64,000 bases of DNA from Calditrichota bacterium (GCA_020637445.1 JACJVZ010000001.1:372001-436000), one strand, 5' to 3'. Numbered from the stretch's first letter, positions 16,738 to 26,004 are shown. The notes: generated by a model not told the origin, from the sequence alone. Numbers and translations: made by a program.

Positions 16738-18027
16738 TCAGGGCGCCGGTATAATCGTGCCGTCGGGAATGACGGCGTCTTTCTCGATAATGACAACTCC
16801 GTCACGAACTGCGTACCCGTTGCCGTCGTGGTCCTTGACGTCCCGCGGCGGATCGACGCGCACTCCGTATCCGATACGGGCATTTTTGTCGACAATTGCA
16901 TTGCGAATAATCGTATCGCCGCCGATTCCCACGTCGGGCCGGCCAACTTCGCGATTATACTGAAGCACTTCGCTGGTTTCAAAGAAATCCGCGCCGCAAA
17001 CCACGGAGTCGATGATCTTGATGCCGGATTTGCAGATTGTTCTGGTTCCGAGTATCGAATGCTCGATCGCACCGTGTTCAATCCGCGATCCTGCGCAAAC
17101 CAGGGCGCGCTTCATGTAGACTTCGCGCATACTTGCGCCGGGCAGAAAACGCGGGCGTGTAAACAGTCTGAAACTTGGATCATGCAAGCTGAACGCAGGT
17201 TGCGGGTCGGTCAGGGCCAAGCTCGCGTCGTAATACGATTTGATCGTTCCGATGTCTTCCCAGTATCCGCTGAATGGATATGCGAATACGCGATGTGTGC
17301 GAATAGCAGACGGAATCACGTCCTTGCCGAAGTCCGAGCCAGTGTCCGGCGCAAGCAGTCCGACAATTGCTTCCCATTTGATGATGTAGACGCCCATGGA
17401 CGCCATCACGACGGGTTCGTCAGTGTCGAAGTTCTCGGAATGGAACATACTGCCGGAAAGTTCCCAGCCTTTGATGTCGTCGGGCTTTTCGGGCTTTTCC
17501 TTGAACTCGACGATACGTCCTTCGTCGTTGACCTGCATGATGCCGAAACGTTTTGCATCTTCGAGTCTAACGGGGTACGTCGCAATCGTTATATCGGCGC
17601 GGGAACGCCGGTGGAGAGCGATCATACCGCGGTAATCCATCCAATAGATATGATCGCCGGACAAGATCAAGATATCGCTCGGGTTCGAAGGACGGATATG
17701 CCGCAGGTTCTTGCGAACGGCATCGGCTGTTCCCTGTAGCCAGTCGTTGGTATCGATAGTTTGCTCGGCGGCCAATACGGTCACAAAACCGTCACGAAAC
17801 GCGTCAAACGCGTAGGTCATAGAGACGTGACGGTTAAGCGACGCCGAGTTGAACTGCGTAACGACAAAGATCTTACTTAGGTCTGAATGTAAGCAGTTCG
17901 ATACGGGAATGTCAATTAGGCGATACATGCCGCCGAACGGAACCGCCGGTTTCGAACGCGGCTTAGTGAGCGGGTGCAGTCGGGTGCCTCGTCCGCCGCC
18001 CAGAATTACGGATGCTACTCTATCCAT
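16738..18027 (-). CDS. glgC: Glucose-1-phosphate adenylyltransferase
   Basis: Makes ADP-glucose from ATP and glucose 1-phosphate, the committed step of glycogen synthesis. The 429 aa begin with the nucleotidyltransferase signature ILGGGRGTRLHPLTKPRSKP. Further features are DIPVSNCLHS, WLQGTADAVRKNL and GDHIYWMDY (catalytic Asp). A C-terminal left-handed beta-helix follows, seen in the hexapeptide-like stretches AGSRIEHGAIEHSIL and NAIVDKNARIGYGV. The pattern is that of the plant/cyanobacterial-like branch. No glycogen synthase is adjacent. It sits between a phosphohexomutase, which could supply the substrate, and pyrimidine phosphorylase. Confidence 0.95.
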   Translation of the reverse strand: MDRVASVILGGGRGTRLHPLTKPRSKPAVPFGGMYRLIDIPVSNCLHSDLSKIFVVTQFNSASLNRHVSMTYAFDAFRDGFVTVLAAEQTIDTNDWLQGTADAVRKNLRHIRPSNPSDILILSGDHIYWMDYRGMIALHRRSRADITIATYPVRLEDAKRFGIMQVNDEGRIVEFKEKPEKPDDIKGWELSGSMFHSENFDTDEPVVMASMGVYIIKWEAIVGLLAPDTGSDFGKDVIPSAIRTHRVFAYPFSGYWEDIGTIKSYYDASLALTDPQPAFSLHDPSFRLFTRPRFLPGASMREVYMKRALVCAGSRIEHGAIEHSILGTRTICKSGIKIIDSVVCGADFFETSEVLQYNREVGRPDVGIGGDTIIRNAIVDKNARIGYGVRVDPPRDVKDHDGNGYAVRDGVVIIEKDAVIPDGTIIPAP

Positions 18028-18057
18028 TTTGCTGTCGATTTATCGTGGTAAAGTTAT

Positions 18058-19413
18058 TTACTTGATGAAACTCAGAATTTCGTTCGTCAAACGCTCTGCT
18101 TCTTCGCGAGTTGCTGCCTCCGCGAATACGCGAACAATGGGTTCGGTGTTGGAAGCCCGGGCCTGGACCCAAGCACGGTCCGTCCGCCATTTGAGCCCGT
18201 CCAAAGTTTCCGCTTGTCCAAAGAGTTTAAATTCGTTTAGCTGTTCGAGTGCCTGCCGCTGCCGAACGAGGTCCGGAAACTCTATCTTCTTCTTGACCAA
18301 ATGATATTGCGGCATGGAATCGAAAAACTCAGCGGAAGATTTGCCGAACTCCAGCAGAGCTTGGAGTACAAGCGCTGCACCGATGGCGGAGTCCCGAGAC
18401 GCGTGGATCATTGGCAGCATCACGCCGCCGTTTCCTTCGCCGCCGATGGACGCGCCGACTTCGAGCATCTTTTGGGCGACGTGAGCTTCTCCGACTTTGG
18501 TCTCGAAGTAGTCACGCTCGAATTGCGTCGCAATGTCCCGCAGCGCAAGGCTGGTTGAGCAATTGGCCACTACAGGGCCTTTCACGTGCGGTAAAGCTGC
18601 AATAGCGGACGCGCACAACGTAAGTTCTTCTCCCGCGGGCCGGCCGTCCGATCGAATCAACGCCAGTCGGTCGGCGTCAGGATCAAGCACAAATCCGATA
18701 TCGACATTGGTGGCTTTCATGGCAGAACAAACGTCAACAAGGTTCTCCGAAACGGGTTCCGGCAAACGCGGAAATCTGCCCGTCGGTTCGAGATGAAACC
18801 CCACAACCGTGCAGCCAAGCGTTTCCAAAAGCACCTTCAAGAGTTCGCCGCCCGCGCCATTCACGGCATCGAGTCCCACGCGAAACTTACGAGCGCGCAA
18901 TTCATCAAGTTTCAGAAACGGCAACCCGAGCACGGCGTTAATGTGCCGCTCAACGGCAAGCTCATCACGCTGGTATGTTCCGATTGAAAACGCGTCGACG
19001 TTGAAATCCCTATCCGATTCAACTTCGGCGCGCAAGGTCTTGCCGCGGGATTCGTCAATGAACAGCCCGTCCGCGCCGTAAAATTTCAGCGCGTTCCATT
19101 CTGCCGGATTATGACTTGCTGTAATCGCGATGCCCCCTGCAGCGCGGTGTTCTTCCACGGCCAACGATACGGTCGGGGTTGACACGACTCCCACGTCAAT
19201 GATGCTTGCTCCGCTTGAAGCCAGCCCTGAAATCGTCGCGGCGCGCATCATCGTCTTACTGATACGGCTGTCACCGCCGACCACCACGGGACCCGGCGCA
19301 CACGATTTGCCGAAGGCCTGCGCCCATCGCAAACAAACTTCAGCCGTCATGCTCTTTCCGACGATGCCGCGCACCCCGGAAATCGAAATCATCAGCGGCG
19401 CGTCTTTTACCAT
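18058..19413 (-). CDS. glmM: Phosphoglucosamine mutase / phosphomannomutase family protein
   Basis: Alpha-D-phosphohexomutase of about 451 aa. It has the start SISGVRGIVG, the active-site serine loop ITASHNPAEWNALKF, the metal-binding loop DPDADRLALI, the sugar-specificity loop GGEGNGGVML and the phosphate-binding RASNTEPIVRVFAE. GEGNGG is typical of the archaeal-like GlmM/ManB group, so glucosamine-, mannose- or glucose-phosphate are all possible; GlmM is my best guess. The ATG at 19413 overlaps the GAF gene by 7 bases. An in-frame GTG at 19425 is an alternative start. Confidence 0.85.
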   Translation of the reverse strand: MVKDAPLMISISGVRGIVGKSMTAEVCLRWAQAFGKSCAPGPVVVGGDSRISKTMMRAATISGLASSGASIIDVGVVSTPTVSLAVEEHRAAGGIAITASHNPAEWNALKFYGADGLFIDESRGKTLRAEVESDRDFNVDAFSIGTYQRDELAVERHINAVLGLPFLKLDELRARKFRVGLDAVNGAGGELLKVLLETLGCTVVGFHLEPTGRFPRLPEPVSENLVDVCSAMKATNVDIGFVLDPDADRLALIRSDGRPAGEELTLCASAIAALPHVKGPVVANCSTSLALRDIATQFERDYFETKVGEAHVAQKMLEVGASIGGEGNGGVMLPMIHASRDSAIGAALVLQALLEFGKSSAEFFDSMPQYHLVKKKIEFPDLVRQRQALEQLNEFKLFGQAETLDGLKWRTDRAWVQARASNTEPIVRVFAEAATREEAERLTNEILSFIK

Positions 19414-19862
19414 TTCCCCGGCCACTCTCTTCCGACAAATTCCGCAATCGCTTCCAGAAATTTCTGATCCGATGAATCGAAATCCGCGACGTTCTTGCCG
19501 TCGATGTCAATCTCGCCGATGATCAAGCCATCCGCATAAATCGGTACGACGATCTCCGACCTTGTTTCGAGAAAACACGACAGGTAACGCGGATCTGAGT
19601 GCACGTCGTCGACGATAATCGTCTGCTCTTCACGCACCGCAGCGCCGCAAATCCCCTGCGCAATCGGAATACGCGTGTGCTCAGTCGGGGCATCGCCCGT
19701 CCAGGGGCCGAGATTCAAATGATCGCCGTCAACCCAGTAGAATCCGATCCAATCATATTTCGGATGCGCCAGCCGCAATGCTTCGCACAAAGCCTGACAT
19801 CGCGCGCGAAAATCTCCTTGCGGGAGTTTGCTTGTAATACTCGTAGGAGAAAGTGAAATCAT
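19407..19862 (-). CDS. GAF-domain protein, free methionine-R-sulfoxide reductase-like
   Basis: A 151-aa stand-alone GAF domain. It has YDWIGFYWVDGDHLNLGPW, QGICGAAVREEQ and LSCFLETRSEIVVPI followed by IGEIDIDGK. This is the pattern of fRMsr enzymes (YebR/MsrC), which reduce free methionine-(R)-sulfoxide. The cysteines in GICG and LSC match the two that form the catalytic disulfide in that family; a third cysteine is not obvious at the usual place. It lies between the mutase and polX with overlaps on both sides. Confidence 0.85.
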   Translation of the reverse strand: MISLSPTSITSKLPQGDFRARCQALCEALRLAHPKYDWIGFYWVDGDHLNLGPWTGDAPTEHTRIPIAQGICGAAVREEQTIIVDDVHSDPRYLSCFLETRSEIVVPIYADGLIIGEIDIDGKNVADFDSSDQKFLEAIAEFVGREWPGKW

Positions 19863-21532
19863 CTATCGTGTGATTGACACCATGTGATAAATTCTTCGGC
19901 GGACCATGCGGAAGGACAAAGTTCTTTGGGAATCGGTCCCTTGGCTGCGAGTTCCAAACCGTATTCGATATCGTCAAGCCCTTCTATCGTATGCGCGTCC
20001 GGATTGAGCGGAATCGGAATCTTCAAGTCCAGCGCGCGCGCAAACCAACGCCAATCTAAATCAAGCCTATGCGGATTGCAATTCAGTTCGATGGACTTCC
20101 CGTGCTTCGCCGCACAGTCGAGCAGGCGCTCGTGATTCACCGGATAACCTTCACGTTTCAAGAGCAGCCGTCCTGTCGGATGACCCAAAACATCCACGTG
20201 CGGATTTTCCAGCGCACGGCACAATCGTTCCGTCGCCTGCTCCTCGGTCATCCCAAAACTTGAGTGAATACTCGCCACCACAAAATCAAACCCCGCGAGC
20301 AGCTTATCATCGAAGTCGAGCGAACCGTCCGGAAGAATGTCACACTCCGTGCCCTTCAATATCCTGAACGGCGCGAGTTCGTCGTTGAGATACTCAATCT
20401 CTTCCCACTGCTTCAAAACCCGCTCGGGAGTCAAGCCGTTCGCATACGCCGCGGCTTTCGAGTGATCAGCTATCCCCAAGAACTGAAATCCGCGCGCGAT
20501 CATCGCTTCCGCCATCTGCCGCAGCGTGTGTTGGCCGTCCGAATACGTCGTATGCACATGCAAAATGCCGCGCAAGTCACGATACGTCAAAGCACCAGGG
20601 TAGGGGGGTTGGTTCGAATCGCGCAGCACGAGATTTTCTTCGCGCAAAGCCGGCGGCACAACCTGCAAATTTAAGGAACGGTAAACATCTTCCTCTGTCG
20701 CGGCAATCGGAATCTCTCCGCGCGACTGAAGTTCCGCCACATGCAGTTTCGAACCCGTCGCCAAAACAAGCCGCGTCCCCAATTCATCAGGAGCACAAAC
20801 CGAGAGTTCTACGTCCATACCGCTTGAGTGTTTGCCAGACCAAATCTGATCTTCAGTCGATGTCCACTCCACGACACCGAGCGCAAGAATACTCTTTTTC
20901 ACCGTATCGTGCTGCGCAGGGTCGGCGCAAACGATGCAATCTAAGTCACCGACAGTCTCCATGCATCTGCGCAAACTACCGCAAAAGTGCGCGCTCAAAA
21001 CACCGGGAATCAACCTCAGTGACTCTTCAATATCCACAGCAGCCGCCTTCGCCTGATGCCGCAGCTTTCGCCCGCCTGTCTTCTTCAAGAACTCAAGGCT
21101 CGCGCGAAACTTTTCAACTGTCTTTCCGCCAAACCCCGAGAACTTCGTGAGCGTTCCCGCTGCAATCGCCGCTTCAAGATCGGCAAGCGACGCGACATTG
21201 GCTTCTTTCCACAGTGTGCGGGCCTTCTTCGGTCCAAGCCCCTCGACCTTCATCAAGTCGAACACACCCGACGGAACACGCGCACGCGCATTTTCTAAAT
21301 CCGCAAACGTCCCGGACTCCGCCGCTTCTCGAATAGCTTGTGCGACGCTCGCTCCGACTCCGCGAACTTTGGAGAGTCTGTCTCCGACCATCAGTTCATC
21401 CAACGTCACGGAGACCGCATCAAGCTGCCGCGCGGCGTTGGCAAACGCTTTCGCGCGAAACTCATCTTCATTGATCAGGTCAAGCAGCGTCGCATACTCT
21501 TCGAGCAGCGCAACAACGTCGGCACGAGTCAT
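19859..21532 (-). CDS. polX: Bacterial DNA polymerase X with PHP domain
   Basis: A 557-aa two-part repair enzyme. The N-terminal helix-hairpin-helix region has VRGVGASVAQAI and VEGLGPKKARTLW. The polymerase palm has GSLRRCMETVGDLD with two catalytic Asp and GMDVELSV with the third. The C-terminal PHP phosphoesterase has LHVHTTYSDG, GIADHSK, GTECDIL, SIHSSF, GHPTGR and NPDAH, all metal ligands in place. PolX fills short gaps and removes 3' ends in base-excision-type repair. It overlaps the genes on both sides by 4 bases. Confidence 0.95.
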   Translation of the reverse strand: MTRADVVALLEEYATLLDLINEDEFRAKAFANAARQLDAVSVTLDELMVGDRLSKVRGVGASVAQAIREAAESGTFADLENARARVPSGVFDLMKVEGLGPKKARTLWKEANVASLADLEAAIAAGTLTKFSGFGGKTVEKFRASLEFLKKTGGRKLRHQAKAAAVDIEESLRLIPGVLSAHFCGSLRRCMETVGDLDCIVCADPAQHDTVKKSILALGVVEWTSTEDQIWSGKHSSGMDVELSVCAPDELGTRLVLATGSKLHVAELQSRGEIPIAATEEDVYRSLNLQVVPPALREENLVLRDSNQPPYPGALTYRDLRGILHVHTTYSDGQHTLRQMAEAMIARGFQFLGIADHSKAAAYANGLTPERVLKQWEEIEYLNDELAPFRILKGTECDILPDGSLDFDDKLLAGFDFVVASIHSSFGMTEEQATERLCRALENPHVDVLGHPTGRLLLKREGYPVNHERLLDCAAKHGKSIELNCNPHRLDLDWRWFARALDLKIPIPLNPDAHTIEGLDDIEYGLELAAKGPIPKELCPSAWSAEEFITWCQSHDR

Positions 21533-22065
21533 TTCTCGGTGGCGAGCAATTCGATAAATTTCTGCATGAACGCCGGCAGATCATCGGGTTTGCGCGACGT
21601 GACGAGGTTTTTGTCGACGACAACCTCTTCATCCACCCATTTCGCGCCCGCATTGACCATGTCGTCGCGAATCGCGGCAAAGCTCGTGACTTTCTTGCCG
21701 CGAAGTACTCCCGCGGAGACTAACACCCATCCTCCGTGGCAAATGCAGGCAATGGGCTTCTTCGCTCTGTTCATTTCACGAACCAGATCGAGCACCGGTT
21801 CCGACATGCGAAGTCTGTCCGGCGCCCACCCGCCCGGAATTACAAGGCCGTCAAAATTGGACGCCTTCACTTTATCTGCAGTCTTGTCGACCTTGACCGG
21901 ATAGCCGTATTTCCCGACGTATTCGGGTGCCGATCCGGTTCCCAGCGTGACGACCTTTGCTCCTGCTTCACGCAAGCGCAAAAGCGGATACCAAACTTCG
22001 AGGTCTTGGTAATGATGCTCAACCAAGATTGCAATCTTCTTGCCCGGCAAATTCATGGTCTTCAT
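21529..22065 (-). CDS. DJ-1/PfpI family protein
   Basis: A 178-aa cytosolic protein of the class I glutamine-amidotransferase-like fold. The nucleophile elbow is IACICHGGWVL, with Cys then His as in PfpI/YhbO. The acidic partner is in ILVEHHYQDLEVWYP, and GLVIPGGWAPDRLR is typical. Members act as intracellular peptidases or as deglycases/glyoxalases against methylglyoxal damage; which applies here is unknown. The stop overlaps the start of polX by 4 bases and its own start overlaps the EamA gene by 4 bases. Confidence 0.9.
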   Translation of the reverse strand: MKTMNLPGKKIAILVEHHYQDLEVWYPLLRLREAGAKVVTLGTGSAPEYVGKYGYPVKVDKTADKVKASNFDGLVIPGGWAPDRLRMSEPVLDLVREMNRAKKPIACICHGGWVLVSAGVLRGKKVTSFAAIRDDMVNAGAKWVDEEVVVDKNLVTSRKPDDLPAFMQKFIELLATEK

Positions 22066-23012
22066 TTAGCTAAAACTCTCTTGCGAAGTGAATTGGCCCG
22101 TCTTGCAAAAGCCGGCGCATCCATCAATACGATGCCTGCGATAACCAAGATACCGCCGACAACCAGCGGCCAACCGATGATTTCACCGACGATGAAAGTT
22201 GAAAACGTCGTCGCCACCACCGGCTGGGGAGTCGTGAGTATCGCGACTTGCGACGGATCAATCATCGTCAGAATTTTGTACCACACGCTGTAGGCCAAGA
22301 CGGAGAGCACGAGCCCCGCATAAAACACTCCGCCCCAACCGACCCATGTGATCGAAGAATAGTCCTGCTGCAGCGCGGGATAAGCCAAAAACGGCAGTCC
22401 AACAAACGACCCCACCAATAACACGACTCCCGTCGTGGAGATCGCTCCGTATTTCTTGACAATCGGCTTGCCCAGCACGGTATAGGTCGCCCACGCCAAC
22501 ACGGCAGTGAAGATCAAAACATCGCCGATAAACAGTTGCGATCCCGTGTCAAACTCACCGCCTTGTGTAACAATGACCACCAGCCCGCCCAGGGAAACCA
22601 CAATTGCGAAAATCTTGTGCTTCAGGATTTTCTCATACCCCAATGCGGCGGAGAGAAACAGTGCGAAAACGGCGGTCGTTCCATAGAGCAGCGACGCATG
22701 TGACGGCATAGTCTTGCTGATGCCGACCAAATAAATCACTTGGTTGATCGGCACAGCCACCAGCGCGAGCAGCAAAATCCGCGGATAATCCGCGCGGTCA
22801 ATTCGTTTCCACGACTTGGTCAGTGACATCAGCGCCACAAGGCCCACGATGCCGACGCACAATCTCCAGAACGCATAAGCGAACGGATTGAATTCCTGCG
22901 TGGCCAGCCGGTTGACCACATAACCGAATCCGGTGACACTCACGTGTGTCACCATAAGCCCCAAGAGCAGCAGCCGCACGGACCACGCGGGCTTAGCGGC
23001 GGAAGAGTTCAA
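22062..23012 (-). CDS. EamA-family (DMT superfamily) transporter
   Basis: A 316-aa inner-membrane protein with ten hydrophobic segments forming two EamA repeats of five. Examples are FNPFAYAFWRLCVGIVGLVALM in the first and GWGGVFYAGLVLSVLAYSVWY in the second. Typical family marks are AVPINQVIYLVGISKTMPSHA and TPQPVVATTFSTFIVGE. Such proteins export or import amino acids, sugars or other metabolites; no substrate can be assigned. The start overlaps the HAD gene by 20 bases. Confidence 0.88.
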   Translation of the reverse strand: MNSSAAKPAWSVRLLLLGLMVTHVSVTGFGYVVNRLATQEFNPFAYAFWRLCVGIVGLVALMSLTKSWKRIDRADYPRILLLALVAVPINQVIYLVGISKTMPSHASLLYGTTAVFALFLSAALGYEKILKHKIFAIVVSLGGLVVIVTQGGEFDTGSQLFIGDVLIFTAVLAWATYTVLGKPIVKKYGAISTTGVVLLVGSFVGLPFLAYPALQQDYSSITWVGWGGVFYAGLVLSVLAYSVWYKILTMIDPSQVAILTTPQPVVATTFSTFIVGEIIGWPLVVGGILVIAGIVLMDAPAFARRANSLRKRVLAK

Positions 23013-23682
23013 GCAGCTCCGCGGTACCGCTCAAGTCCTGTCGAACTTCGTCCGCGCCGTATTCCTGAAGCATATCAACAGTGTATTTTCCTCCGGTCGC
23101 AACGGCTAAGGTTTTCAGCCCCAGCTTTTGAGCGCCGTGAATGTCATGTTCGGTGTCCCCAATGACCCATGACTCCATGGGGTCAAACTCTTTCCCGAAA
23201 TGTTCAGCCGCCGCGTCGAGCGCATCCTGCAAAATCAAATGCCGTTCAACGTGGACGTCACCGAAACCTCCGACCGGAAAGAAGTGATTCAAATCAAAGT
23301 GAGCAATCTTGGCGCGGCCCCCAGCCTCCATATTCCCCGTGCCCAGCGCCAGCGCAAATTCTTCAGGTTCGGTAGTGAGCGCATCGAGCAACTCCCGTAC
23401 TCCAGGATGCACCTTGGCTCGCGGACTATTCTGAATGGATACCGGCAATTCCTCTAGATACGGCGGTTTAAAAGCCTCATACCCTTCGCGCCAGTCTCCG
23501 GTCAGCCCACTCTTGGAGTAACAATAGCGAAAGATCAGCGGATCGGTACGGCCGTGCATAGAGAGCCCCGCTGTAATCATGTCGCGGTCAAACACCCTCC
23601 TGAACGCTTTTGCATATGCCCGGGTGGTGGCCCCGTCGAGGCTGGTCAAGGTTCCGTCTATGTCAAAAATAAGTAGTTTCAT
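22993..23682 (-). CDS. HAD-superfamily hydrolase, phosphoglycolate phosphatase-like
   Basis: A 229-aa haloacid-dehalogenase phosphatase, first gene of the long minus operon. Motif I is LLIFDIDGTLTSLDG, with the nucleophile and general acid Asp. A helical cap follows. Motif II is around ALGTGN, and motif IV is WVIGDTEHDIHGAQ with the metal-binding Asp pair. The cap arrangement resembles Gph/PGP-like members, but substrates of this family are not readable from sequence. A good promoter lies only about 11 bases upstream of the ATG. Confidence 0.88.
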   Translation of the reverse strand: MKLLIFDIDGTLTSLDGATTRAYAKAFRRVFDRDMITAGLSMHGRTDPLIFRYCYSKSGLTGDWREGYEAFKPPYLEELPVSIQNSPRAKVHPGVRELLDALTTEPEEFALALGTGNMEAGGRAKIAHFDLNHFFPVGGFGDVHVERHLILQDALDAAAEHFGKEFDPMESWVIGDTEHDIHGAQKLGLKTLAVATGGKYTVDMLQEYGADEVRQDLSGTAELLELFRR

Positions 23683-23699
23683 GGCTATCTCTATTAGCC

Positions 23700-23728
23700 A
23701 ATTTAAGATAACCCAGCCGGATAGTCAA
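23700..23728 (-). promoter_or_regulatory. Putative promoter of the minus-strand operon
   Basis: On the minus strand TTGACT (23728-23723) is followed after 17 bases by TAAATT (23705-23700). The -35 matches at five of six positions, the -10 at four. Transcription would begin near 23693, leaving a leader of only about 11 bases before the HAD gene. Confidence 0.5.
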
Positions 23729-23745
23729 GGAGCGGCACCTCCCAA

Positions 23746-23789
23746 TTGCTTCTCAACCGAAGTCGAATTATCTTATCAGATTATCTGAA
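23746..23789 (+). promoter_or_regulatory. Putative promoter and palindromic operator of the aldo/keto reductase gene
   Basis: TTGCTT (23746-23751), 17 bases, then TATCTT (23769-23774) is a weak sigma70-like pair. Around the expected start lies a perfect palindrome, TCAGATTATCTGA (23777-23789), just before the ribosome binding site. ATTATCT also occurs twice (23767 and 23780) with a 13-base period. A repressor binding here would block the promoter. Confidence 0.4.
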
Positions 23790-23800
23790 AGGAGAGTGTT

Positions 23801-24820
23801 GTGAGTTTAGTGAAGTTAGGAAACAGTGGGCTGCGCGTCTCGCGGGTCAGTCTGGGAACGATGACGTTCGGTCACCCTGAATATGGCTGCGATCAGAGCG
23901 AAGCCGGCAAGATTATCGATGCCTATCTCGGAGCCGGAAACAATTTTATTGATTCAGCAGATATCTACGCGAAAGGCGATTCCGAAACATACCTCGGGAA
24001 CTTACTCGGTGCGCGCCGCAAGGATGTTGTGCTGGCGACCAAAGGGTTCTGGGCCGTCGAGGATGGGCCGAACCACTGCGGAGCCTCTCGAAAACATTTG
24101 ATTGAAGCCTGTGAAGCGAGTCTTCGCAGACTGAAAACGGATTACATTGATCTTTACTACATTCACATTTGGGATCCGCTGACTCCGCTCGAAGAAACCC
24201 TCGGCGCACTCAATACCTTGGTTGAGCAAGGCAAAGTCCGGTACATCGGCGCCAGCGACTACTCGGGTTGGCAAATCAGCGAAGCTGTAAATGTTTCAAA
24301 GTGTCACCATTGGCATAAGTTCATTGTTCATCAGGTCGAGTATTCGGCCTTAGCCCGCGACATCGAGACGGACATCGTGCCCGCCTCGACCTATCAAGGT
24401 TTGGGAATCATTGGCTGGTCACCGTTGGCAGGGGGGATGTTGTCCGGAAAGTACGACGACAGCAAAGACACCGCCGGACGCTTCAACAGTGGAGACTCCG
24501 GCAAATGGTGGGGTGAACGCTTCGGTTCCGAAGCAAACTACCGGGGAGCCGTCGAATTCACGAAGATCGCCCGGGAACTCGGAGTTTCTCCCGTGACGCT
24601 GGCTGTGGCTTTCACCTTAAAGCCCGACTGGATGACCTCAACGATCATTGGAGTTAGAACGGCTGCACAACTTGAAGCCAATCTTGCGGCGGAAGCTCTC
24701 GAATTACCTGAGGAAATCTACCAGCGCTTGCTCGCTATCAAGCCGCCGTATCGACACTTTCCACTTCTGATGCACGACAACGCACGGAAGCTCAGAACCA
24801 AACAAGAGTATACGAGTTAG
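23801..24820 (+). CDS. Aldo/keto reductase
   Basis: A 339-aa NAD(P)H-dependent oxidoreductase of the TIM-barrel AKR family. The catalytic tetrad is visible: Asp and Tyr in NFIDSADIYAKG, Lys in VLATKGF and His in YYIHIWDP. The start MSLVKLGNSGLRVSRVSLGTM and GIIGWSPLAGGML are typical of the YghZ/Tas-like, potassium-channel-beta-like branch. It probably reduces aldehydes; the exact substrate is unknown. The GTG start has AAAGGAG upstream. The gene stands alone between the divergent HAD operon and the DUF5020 gene. Confidence 0.93.
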   Translation: MSLVKLGNSGLRVSRVSLGTMTFGHPEYGCDQSEAGKIIDAYLGAGNNFIDSADIYAKGDSETYLGNLLGARRKDVVLATKGFWAVEDGPNHCGASRKHLIEACEASLRRLKTDYIDLYYIHIWDPLTPLEETLGALNTLVEQGKVRYIGASDYSGWQISEAVNVSKCHHWHKFIVHQVEYSALARDIETDIVPASTYQGLGIIGWSPLAGGMLSGKYDDSKDTAGRFNSGDSGKWWGERFGSEANYRGAVEFTKIARELGVSPVTLAVAFTLKPDWMTSTIIGVRTAAQLEANLAAEALELPEEIYQRLLAIKPPYRHFPLLMHDNARKLRTKQEYTS

Positions 24821-24892
24821 TTTCATAACAAGCGCGGTCGAGTCCCGGAAAACCTCACTGCGCAAAAACACTCAAAAAGGAAAAACCGGAAT

Positions 24893-25579
24893 ATGCGACT
24901 TCTTGCCTTCTGTCTGCTGATTGTCTCAGCCTCTCAAGCGGCGGATACTTACGTCAACACACAGCTCCATCGCGACTTCGACCGCGAAATTTTTACTTCA
25001 ACGACAGAAATTTGGAGCGGGGACAAATTAGGTTCAACATTTTTCTTCACAGATCTTGATTTTACGTCAACCGGGAATACTCAGTCGTATTTTGAGATTT
25101 CCCGTCACTTTATCCTCACCAGAATCCGGAAACTCGGGCACTTGAACGCCTCCATCCAGTTTAATGATGGCGTGACGGGATTTGACGAAATGGGCGGCAA
25201 GGTCATTCCGCGAACGCTATTGGGTGGAATTGCCGTGACGGAACTTAAGTCGGGAAACGCGGTCTTCGAAGTGCAGGCGCTACTCCGTCAAGAGTTTGCA
25301 GCGGACTTGGGCTGGCAACTTACTGGCGTTTGGTTCGTTCCAATAGGTAAGAGTCCCTTCGAGTTCCTTGGCTACGTGGATTGGAACTCAAACCATTACG
25401 GAAACCAGCCTGTCTCAATTCAAACTGAGCCCCAATTCCAGTACCGTTGGCGGCAAATGGCCCTCGGGACGGAGTGGGAAATTTCCCGGAATTTTGCGGG
25501 CGCCTTCACCAAAAAAGACGGCTACGAAACGGGCAAATGGTACCTGCACCCAACTATTTATGTGCGGTACGATTTCTAA
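24893..25579 (+). CDS. DUF5020-family outer-membrane protein
   Basis: A 228-aa secreted protein with a signal peptide (cleavage after SASQA). The mature part begins DTYVNTQLHRDFDRE and has GSTFFFTDLDF and ending YLHPTIYVRYDF with a C-terminal Phe. Alternating polar/hydrophobic strands with terminal aromatic residue suggest a small outer-membrane beta-barrel, as proposed for DUF5020. The pattern QLHxDFxR..GSTFFFxDxD is the family hallmark. Function is unknown; a nucleoside-channel (Tsx)-like fold is possible. An AAAAGGAAA run precedes the ATG. Confidence 0.75.
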   Translation: MRLLAFCLLIVSASQAADTYVNTQLHRDFDREIFTSTTEIWSGDKLGSTFFFTDLDFTSTGNTQSYFEISRHFILTRIRKLGHLNASIQFNDGVTGFDEMGGKVIPRTLLGGIAVTELKSGNAVFEVQALLRQEFAADLGWQLTGVWFVPIGKSPFEFLGYVDWNSNHYGNQPVSIQTEPQFQYRWRQMALGTEWEISRNFAGAFTKKDGYETGKWYLHPTIYVRYDF

Positions 25580-25584
25580 CATTG

Positions 25585-25658
25585 TGTTAAGTCAGATGCC
25601 TCGCCCTCTCGCGCACGCGGCCCAGAAAACACAAGTCTATAAAAATAATGACTTAACA
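25585..25658. repeat. 10-base inverted repeat flanking a 54-base core
   Basis: TGTTAAGTCA (25585-25594) and TGACTTAACA (25649-25658) are exact reverse complements around a core with no gene. It starts a few bases after the DUF5020 stop. There is no T-run, so it is not a standard terminator. It could be a remnant of a small non-coding mobile repeat or a protein-binding site. Confidence 0.5.
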
Positions 25659-25682
25659 TATGTGAAAAGGGTTTAGGCTGGC

Positions 25683-25710
25683 TTGACAAGTCACTGGAGG
25701 TTTGTATATT
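25683..25710 (+). promoter_or_regulatory. sigma70-type promoter of the tRNA unit
   Basis: TTGACA (25683-25688), a perfect -35, is followed after 16 bases by TATATT (25705-25710), five of six. Transcription should start near 25716. This is one of the clearest promoters in the window and fits a stable RNA gene. Confidence 0.82.
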
Positions 25711-25810
25711 AAGAGTCTACGCTGGTTTGGAGCCTCGGTGAACAAAAGGTGGTCGCGGTGCCCGAGCAAAGTGACCCACGATTTGGGTTTCCGGACGACT
25801 GGCGGAGCAT

Positions 25811-25883
<73 letters not shown>

Positions 25884-26004
25884 CCGCGCGGCGACCACCG
25901 GTTCCAGCGATGAAAATGGAGTTCCTTGTCTTGCGCACCACGCTGTTAGTAGTAATCAGATTTGACACCATGTGCAGCGTGGGCAGGGAAATGCAGTTGA
26001 ATTA

